DNA of 64,000 nucleotides from Elymus sibiricus. Lineage: Eukaryota; Streptophyta; Magnoliopsida; Poales; Poaceae. The stretch lies in NCBI GenBank assembly GCA_039707655.1, contig CM077666.1, positions 401,407,886 to 401,471,885 of the forward strand, in the 5' to 3' direction. The notes beneath the pieces were generated by a model. It saw nothing but the letters and a program-made list of their open reading frames with translations. It had not been told where the DNA came from and searched no databases. Below are positions 57,521 to 64,000 of the stretch, piece after piece. How positions within the stretch are numbered: the stretch's first letter is position 1; the number at the start of each line of letters is the position of its first letter. Position numbers and translations under genes: made by a program.

Positions 57521-57949
57521 GTGTTGGCCAAAATCATCAACAAGGAGGTTGTAAATGAGGATGGGAAGTACCACTACGCGCCACAGTCACATGAAGAACG
57601 ACTTCACCGAGTCGAAGACACATTTCGGTCATCGATTGCCAGCGAGTAGCCTACTCGAGACAATTTTTCAAAACAGCTTCATAAACTATTGATTATGTGT
57701 TGAGACACATGTTTTTTTTCTCCGGCACTTTTTATACCCAACTACTTTGCTTCACTATTACTCTTATTTATTATGGCGACGTTGTAATAATTAATGTACT
57801 GCATGATTGTTTGAATGATGAGACAACATTCTATATTTGTATTGCAATGTGATGATTGAGTGCGAAATACTCTAACCACCTAATTAAAATGCTGCCACGG
57901 CAGCAAAAAACGCTGCCGCGGCAGCAATTCTTCTATATGCCTAGAACAC

Positions 57950-58205
57950 TACCAGTGGCGGGTGGAGAAAACTGTTGTGGCGGGCACTACGCGCCGCCCG
58001 CCACTGTATCTATTAGAAACAGTGGCGGGCAGAGATTATAGTTGTGGCGGGCAACCAAAAGCGCCCGCCACTAGAGTACGCCCACCAGTGGCGGGCGCCC
58101 GCCCGCCACTGATGCCATAATAGCAGTGGCAGGAGGTCGGTGGCGGGCGGCCCTGGGAGCCTTGCCCGCCACTGCTGGTCTTTTCCCACCCGCCACTGCT
58201 AGGCA
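57950..58205. repeat. Right sub-terminal repeat array of the CACTA element
   Basis: About ten GTGGCGGG/CCCGCCAC motifs in both orientations mirror the left array and run up to the right terminus. Just before it, at 57892-57926, the 13-mer CTGCCRCGGCAGC is repeated twice and is self-complementary. Confidence 0.85.
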
Positions 58206-58222
58206 TTCCTGCAGTAGTGGGC

Positions 58223-59182
58223 AGCCAGAGGGAAAGAGAATCCACGGGTTGAATGCTTAAACTCGAAGGGGAGGAGAACTTTGCCCTAGTCGTGTTTGCG
58301 TGAGGGAAAGAAAAACAGTCACGACCCTCCTTTGCTTCAATTAATTAGAATTACCTTAGAAAAGGTCTCACGTTGAATTATTTATAGGACAATAAATAAA
58401 TTTATCACCAATCTCTCTGGCTTTTTCTTGCAAGTAGTATCTTTCTCACTTTCTGGTTTACCAATCCATATTTGGTTTTGTCTGACCAGAAAAGGAGTTA
58501 TTTAGGACAATAAATAAGCTTCAAAAAATGATTATAGTACAATTATTCTACTACTTCAATTAATTAGAATTATCTCCAGTTTAGAAGAAAAAAAGCCTTA
58601 CGCTGAATTATTCAGCATAATAATTAACTTTGTCCTCAATCTCTCCAGCTTTTTCATGCAAAGCAATATCTGTCTGAATTTTTTGGTTTATTACAAAAAC
58701 GTCTTATTTTTTGATTTATTACAAAAACGTCTTACATTATAGCACGGAAGGAGTAGTATACATTGGTTTCCTCTTAGCAGTATTTTCAGGCGAATGGAAA
58801 CAAGCTGAAGGTTGCGTCTATTATAATTGTCCTCCGATCACCGCAGCTGCAGCAAGTGTCATCATGCAATTCTTAATTCCGAGGACGATGTGACAAACCA
58901 ACTAGAATAAGATTCGCCGGAAACCAGTTGGATTGGCATGAGATATAAGAAGAGTCTAATTAAAGTATTCCGGCATCACCCGTTTCTTTTCCTTCATTAT
59001 TTATCCATTTTATTAAACATTTTTCTAGTATCAGTGGTATGTCATGCATTTCGTGCACCCCGCATTGTACACGGTTTCTTTACTTTCGTGTGTGTACACG
59101 CGGAAACAGTGGGCCTCCTCGTATACACACGTGTACATATAAGACGGTACAATACAGACGTACGTACGTGGCTGGTTCGGAT
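58223..59182. other. Intergenic DNA right of the CACTA element
   Basis: It contains two diverged tandem copies of about 130 bp beginning CTTCAATTAATTAGAATTA (58342 and 58552). A stretch ending ACAAAAACGTCTTACATTATAG plus a CGGAAGGAGTA-like end at about 58717-58756 resembles the terminus of a Stowaway MITE. No gene is supported. Confidence 0.45.
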
Positions 59183-59198
59183 AACTCTACCAGACCGT

Positions 59199-59497
59199 GA
59201 ACCAACTTGTGGTTGGATGGTTAGAGGGACAGTGGTATCCCCAGCCCACCAGGGTTCAAGTCCTGGTGCTCACATTATTCCTGGATTTATTTCAGGATTT
59301 TCGGCGATGCGTTTTCAGTGGGAGGAGATGTTTCCGTCGACGACGAGGCGCCTACTGTGACTTCGTAAATCTAAGATGATATGCCGGCTCAGTCTCTCGA
59401 AGGTGCTCATAGGGGTAGGGCGTGCGTGTGTGCGTTCATAGGGGTGAGTGTATGCGCGTATGTATGAGCGCTTGCGTCTGTACTGTGTTAAAAAAAA
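59199..59497 (+). mobile_element. tRNA-derived SINE with 16-bp target duplication
   Basis: A 299-bp insertion is flanked by identical AACTCTACCAGACCGT (59183-59198 and 59498-59513). The head has pol III promoter-like boxes: box A TGGTTAGAGGG at 59218-59228 and box B GGTTCAAGTCC at 59253-59263. The body contains CATAGGGGTAGGGCGTGCG, and the tail is A-rich. SINEs are moved by LINE machinery, which explains the long duplication and A-tail. The family is not named. Confidence 0.87.
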
Positions 59498-59513
59498 AAC
59501 TCTACCAGACCGT

Positions 59514-59875
59514 AGAAACATGCATGTGTACTTCCGGCAGTCGTACGTCCGGTTAGCGCAATGGAAGGTCGGGGCGTACGTGGATGGCGACCCGGTCTGA
59601 GCATGTCCGACGGCGGTCGATGCATGCAGCATGGAGGGGTCGGCGGAGGGGTCGCTGTCGCTCGTGTCGGCCAGTGGGCTTTGCGTCTGGCCATCACTGC
59701 CCAACAGGCGAGCGACCATGTATGCGTACGCTGGGCGACCGGTATTTTATTCCGGCGACACCTCAACCTTCCCTTCCCTTGCCTTCCTCAGAGCTGCCAC
59801 GAGTTGCTTTCCCGCTTTACAAACGAACAACGTGGTCAGCGACGGCGCGGCCCGGCTGCTCAGCGCGTGCTGCAA
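59514..59875. other. Intergenic DNA
   Basis: GC-rich, with overlapping short frames in several phases and no recognisable domain. I see no gene. Confidence 0.5.
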
Positions 59876-59942
59876 TTTTTTTTTTTTTTTGAAACGAGGC
59901 AAAAGACTGCCATTTCATTAATTAAGAAGAGAGGGTTTCAAA
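59876..59942 (-). mobile_element. Short 3' end of a LINE
   Basis: A run of 15 Ts is followed by GAAACGAGGCAAAAGACTGCC and CATTTCATTAATTAAGAAG. On the minus strand this reads as the end of an L1-type 3' untranslated region plus poly(A), a pattern common in Triticeae. The left end is set by the T-run. The right end and duplication are unclear. Confidence 0.5.
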
Positions 59943-60700
59943 TGTATCGGTCAACAGCCACACAGTGGCGAAATAAGCGATTACTCGCGAGGTTCAGGGG
60001 GACGCGTCAGGTGCAGGCGGCACCGTGCGTGCATCCGCTTTCTCTGCGGCACGCGCTGGCGCTGGGACGATGGTGAGGTTCGGCTGTTCAGGGGATGCAT
60101 CGGGTGCAGTGCAGGCAGCACCGTGCAGCCATGGACAGGAGGTTCCGCTTTCTCCGCACGCACGGCATGCATCTGCGACAGTGTGTGTGGCATCCACACG
60201 GTGACGATGGCTGCTGTCTGCCGCCCGCTAGGTGGGCGATCGATTCCATCACGTACGCGTCGCCCCTGGGCTGGCTAATCAATCGGTCTTGTGAGAAAAA
60301 AAAAGGGGTGGTGATTTGGATATATCATTCCATCGGTCAGTCGCTTAACAACCCAGGGTTTTGTTGCCGAGTGTACTTATTTTCGAGGCCAACACCTCAC
60401 CAGACATTCAGGTTTTGTCCCCATTCATCTGTCCGCGCATTAGACCACGAACTAAAACTGGTTGTTACGGCGTCCTAATCCAAACCCAACCCCATGCAAC
60501 TGCCGTTCGATCTCGATCCCTTCTCCACAGTTCTAAAGTACAAAGAAACACGAGCAACTTTGTCTTGTGTGGTCTGATGTAACCTTTTTCTTTTTCTTTG
60601 AGGGATGGTCTGATGTATCCTTCCTTGCCATCAGTTTTGACAGAGTACCTTTTTCTTCGGACAGAGCGGCAGTATTTATCTAGAGCAGGTGCAGCAAGGG
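59943..60700. other. Intergenic DNA with a weak local duplication
   Basis: GAGGTTC...GGTGCAGGCGGCACCGTGC (59989-60028) is echoed by GAGGTTCGGCTG...GTGCAGGCAGCACCGTGCAG (60075-60127). Nothing codes convincingly. Confidence 0.4.
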
Positions 60701-61252
60701 CATCTCCAACGCCGACCCTCAAATAACCGCGTGGCCCGGTCGTGTTTTGGCATCTAACGTGATTCTACATCGATTCGTTCAGCGGTCCGGACGCACTTGA
60801 TCCCGCAAACTGGAGACAAGGGGGGTTGCGGGCTTCCGGACCACTGACACACCCGTGTCTGGCAACCGTGGCCCACCCAAAAACTCTCTCCCTCGCCCGC
60901 GCACTTTTCCGCCCGAGGCTGGTCAGCGCCGCATTCATGCCGGCCCAGAGCGGACGCGGCCTCTCACTGGATCCGGCATTGAAGCAGCGCGCCGGCCGAG
61001 AGCACCACTTCCCGGTGCACGCGACGTCTCTCCGCATTCAAACAACACTAGTACGTTCGCCTCCCTCCATTAAACGTACGCGGTTGCCGAGGAACCTACT
61101 CCGGCGCCACCCGTCCGCCCGTCTGCCGCCCACCATTAAGGACCTCGCCGCCTGTCCTGTCCTCCGCCCACTATTTAAACCCCAGGCCGGCAACACAGCG
61201 CATCCATCCACTCTCCTCCGCTCTCTATCTCCTCTTCGCACCAGACCCGCCA

Positions 61253-61370
61253 TGGTCTCCTTAAGCTCCAAAGCGTTGTGGGACGACCTCTCGTCCGAAC
61301 AGAAGGATGAGATCACTGTCATTGCGGCCGGCTGGCAAGCCGCCAGACGGACAAGCACCGGAGGCCGGCG
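61253..61370 (+). pseudogene. 5' end of an unidentified gene-like ORF, cut by copia copy 2
   Basis: ATG at 61253 (CCATGGTC context) opens MVSLSSKALWDDLSSEQ and continues to the copia boundary. Upstream are a TATA-like TATTTAAA (61169-61176) and a C/T-rich leader, so it looks like a true transcription unit start. The sequence is not recognised; similar starts occur in genes linked to grass DNA transposons, but that is only an impression. The remainder would lie beyond the copia element, outside the window. Confidence 0.45.
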
Positions 61371-64000
61371 TGATGGAAATATGCCCTAGAGGCAATAATA
61401 AAGTTGCTATTATTTTATATTTCCTTGTTCATGATAAAGGTTTATTATTCATGCTAGAATTGTATTGACCGGAAACTTAAATACATATGTGAATACATAA
61501 ACAAATACCGTGTCCCTAGTGAGCCTCTACTAGACTAGCTTGTTGATGAAAGATAGTTAAGGTTTCCTAACCATAGACATGAGTTGTCATTTGATAACGG
61601 GATCACATCATTAGGAGAATGATGTGATGGACAAGACCCATCTGTTAGCTTAGCATATGATCGTTATGTTTATTGATACTGCTTTCTTGAATGTCAAATA
61701 CATGTTCCTCCGACCATGAGATCATGCAACTCCCGGATACCGGAGGAATACCTTGTGTGCTATCAAACGTCACAACGTAACTGGGTGATCATAAAGATGC
61801 TCTACAGGTATCTCCGAAGGTGTCTGTTGAGTTGGCATGGATCGAGACTGGGATTTGTCACTCCGTGTTTCGGAGAGGTATCTCTGGGCCCTCTCGGTAA
61901 TGCACATCATAAGAAGCTTGCAAGCAAAGTGACTAAGGAATTAGTTACGGGATGATGTATTACGGAACAAGTAAAGAGACTTGCCGGTAACGAGATTGAA
62001 CTAGGTATGGAGATACCGACGATCGAATCTCGAGCAAGTGACATACCGACGGACAAAGGGAATTACGTATGTTGTCATTGCGGTTCGACCGATAAGATCT
62101 TCGTGGAATATGTAGGAACCAATATGGGCATCCAGGTTCTGCTATTGATTATTGACCGGAGAGGCGTCTCGGTCATGTCTACATCATTCCCGAACCCGTA
62201 GGGTCCGCACGCTTAACGTTCGTTGACGATATAGTGTTATATGAGTTATGTGAATTGGTAACCGAATATTGTTCGGAGTCCCGGATGAGATCCCGGACGT
62301 CACGAGGAGTCTCGGAATGGTCGAGAGGTAAAGATTTATATATGGGAAGTCATATTTTGGGTTCCGGAAAAAGGTGCAGTTTTTTCGGTATTGTACCGGG
62401 AAGCTTCCAGAAGGTTCCGGAGGATTCCGGAGGGGTCCGGAAGTCCACAAGTGGGTCCACCACGTCCCAAAGGGCTGGCATGGGCTAAGGGGAGGCGCCC
62501 TGGCCTTATTGGGCGTCTAACTTGTTTTTGCAGGGTATGCTGTGATGTGATATGGTCAAGACATGATGTGATATACGTTATTGTATGAGATTATCATGTT
62601 TTGTAATTTATCGGCAACCGGCAGGAGCCTTATGGTTGTCTCTTTATTGTATGAAATGCAAGCGCCATGTAATTGCTTTACTTTTTCGCTATGCGTTAGC
62701 AATAGTTGTAGAAGCAATAGTTGGCGAGACGACCACGACACAACGATGGAGATCAAGGTGTCGAGCCGGTGACGATGGAGATCATGACGATGCTTTGGAG
62801 ATGGAGATCAAAAGCACAAGATGATGATGGCCATATCATGTCACATATTTTGATTGCATGTGATGTTTATCCTTTATGCATCTTATTTTGCTTAGAACGA
62901 CGGTAGCATTATAAGATGATCCCTTCACTAAATTTCAAGATAAAAGTGTTCTCCCCGAGTATGCACCGTTGTTAAAGTTCGTCGTTTCGAAGCACCTCGT
63001 GATGATCGGGTGTGATAGATTCTACGTTCACATACAACGGGTGTAAGCCAGTTTTACACAAGCAGAATACTTGGGTTAAACTTGATGAGCCTAGCATGTA
63101 CAGACATGGTCTCGGAACACTGGAGACCGAAAGGTCGAACATGAGTCATATAGTAGATATGATCAACATGGAGATGTTCACCATTGATGACTATCCCATC
63201 TCACGTGATGATCGGACATGGGCTAGTTGATTTGGATCATGTATCACTTAGTTAACTTGAGGGATGTTAATTTAAGTGGGAGTTCATTAGTAATTTGATT
63301 AATTGAACTTAATTTATCATGAACTTAGTCCTGATAGTCTTTGTAAATTATGTTGTAGATCAATAGCTCGCGTTATAGCTCCCCTGTTTTTGATACGTTC
63401 CTAGATAAAGCTTAGTTGAAAGATGATGGTAGCAATTACACGGACTGGGTCCGTAACTTGAGGATTATCCTCATTGCTGCACAGAAGGATTATGTCCTTG
63501 ATGCACCGCTAGGTGATGGACCTGCTGCAGGAGCTGCTGCAGACGTTGTGAACGCCTGGCAGGCTCGATATGATGACTACTCAATAGTTCAGTGTGCCAT
63601 GCTCTACGGCTTAGAACCGGGACTACAAAAGCGTTTTGAACGCCATGGAGCATATGAGATGTTCCAGGAGCTAAAATTGATATTTCAAGCTAATGCCCGG
63701 GTTGAGAGATATGAAGTCTCCAATAAGTTCTTCAGCTGTAAGATGGAGGAGAACAGTTCTGTCAGTGAACACATACTCAGAATGTCTGGGTACCACAACC
63801 ACTTGACTCAGCTGGGAATTGATCTTCCGGTTGAGAGTGTTATTGACAGAGTTCTTCAGTCACTGCCACCAAGCTATAAAGGCTTCGTGATGAACTATAA
63901 TATGCAAGGGATGGAGAAGACAATTCCCGAGCTCTTCGCGATGCTGAAATCAGCGGAGGTAGAAATCAAGAAGGAGCATCAAATGTTGATGGTTAACAAA
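61371..64000 (+). mobile_element. Ty1-copia copy 2, partly deleted, running off the window
   Basis: It begins TGATGGAAATATGCCC exactly like copy 1 and stays closely similar. At 62513 it jumps from inside the LTR (CTTATTGGGC) to leader sequence (GTCTAACTTG). This corresponds to a loss of about 990 bp of copy 1 (about 52257-53248): the LTR end with its TATA region, the primer binding site and part of the leader. Gag follows to the window end. The 3' part is not visible. Confidence 0.88.
63362..64000 (+). pseudogene. Copia gag, copy 2, with lost start
   Basis: It is homologous to copy 1 gag from 54096. The start ATGGCCC is replaced by ATAGCTCGCG and the next ~40 bp are diverged, with a TAG (AAGCTTAGTTG) at 63412-63414. 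From about 63420 it is intact across the site where copy 1 has a TGA, and continues open to the window edge (VSEHILRMSGYHNHL, KSAEVEIKKEHQ). It cannot be translated from its normal start. Confidence 0.82.

Larger units (their letters stand above)
47791..57649 (+). pseudogene. CACTA TNP2-type transposase, disrupted
   Basis: An intron in the leader (donor 47467/47468, acceptor at 47777) precedes the start MMDRSWMY. The N-terminal transposase-associated domain includes CCPCVVCEN. A frameshift lies at about 48600-48630. Transposase_21 follows (WYFPIIPCLKRL, LGYSVDGLNPF, VHSTWPVVVCIYNLPPW). A TAG at 49083-49085 replaces the usual Trp of LWDEGV. DUF4218 (LPVALRGIMEPHVRKTL, FPFERLNGILKRYVH) and DUF4216 (LRYVDVGIFPMFRVRW) then run to 51117. 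There a copia element intervenes, and the last 42 codons resume at 57521 (VLAKIINKEVV) to a TAG at 57647-57649. Three separate lesions make it non-functional. Confidence 0.88.
46813..58219 (+). mobile_element. CACTA (En/Spm-type) DNA transposon with nested copia
   Basis: The left end is CACTACTGGGAAAGGGC and the right end, read inward, is CACTACTGCAGGAATGCC. The 3-bp target duplication is GGC (46810-46812 and 58220-58222). Both ends carry sub-terminal arrays of GTGGCGGG in both orientations. Inside is a damaged TNP2-type transposase gene, split by a Ty1-copia element. Without the insertion the element would be about 5 kb. The transposase would cut at the termini and bind sub-terminal motifs. 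This copy is not autonomous. Confidence 0.92.

Noticed and set aside
59197..59379. A possible tRNA gene from the box A/box B sequence
   Set aside because: The boxes belong to a SINE bounded by a 16-bp duplication; no cloverleaf with paired acceptor stem is evident.

Overview
The window looks like a piece of a large, repeat-rich grass genome, most likely Triticeae (wheat, Aegilops or barley). It has two intron-containing plant genes set in deeply nested retrotransposons. These include gypsy LTRs beginning TGATACGTCTCC, copia LTRs carrying the ATATGCCCTAGAGGCAATAA motif, a CACTA element with CACTACTG ends, L1-type LINEs and a tRNA-derived SINE. No bacterial, organellar, rRNA or CRISPR features are visible. 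Element family names are avoided where they cannot be settled by eye.

Layout. 1-5281 is the 3' part of an Athila-type gypsy element (gag-protease ORF, non-coding tail, 3' LTR). It abuts a degenerate plus-strand LINE (LINE A: 5282-5931, resuming at 25836-28186). LINE A is split by a minus-strand gypsy element (5932-25830, target duplication GTCCT). That element was itself invaded by a chromodomain-type gypsy element with 4.2-kb LTRs and only about 0.3 kb of internal DNA (10896-19320), and by a 4.2-kb solo LTR (19776-23996, duplication CACTT). LINE A ends against a truncated LTR fragment (28187-28785). A diverged minisatellite (29140-31100) follows, carrying a small Mutator-like MITE with a 9-bp duplication.

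32741-36411 holds LINE B, a minus-strand L1 with a 16-bp target duplication and an inverted 5' segment, the arrangement expected from twin priming. It lies just upstream of a RopGEF (PRONE-domain) gene at 36525-38774, plus strand, seven coding exons. Convergent to it is a minus-strand gene for a DUF3741/DUF4378 protein resembling plant TRM proteins (39603-43125, six coding exons plus a leader exon). Together they form an island of about 8 kb (36.5-44.9 kb) without obvious transposons. RopGEF would activate ROP GTPases in polar growth. TRM-type proteins are tied to cortical microtubule organisation. Both touch cell shape, but nothing in the sequence shows that the two genes act together.

46813-58219 is a CACTA transposon (duplication GGC, sub-terminal arrays of GTGGCGGG). 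Its transposase gene is broken by a frameshift, a stop codon and a 3'-truncated Ty1-copia element (51118-57520). After a tRNA-derived SINE (59199-59497), a LINE 3' tail and the 5' end of an unidentified gene-like ORF, a second copia copy of the same family begins at 61371 and runs off the window. Apart from the two host genes, every coding region I can interpret is a decayed transposon gene.
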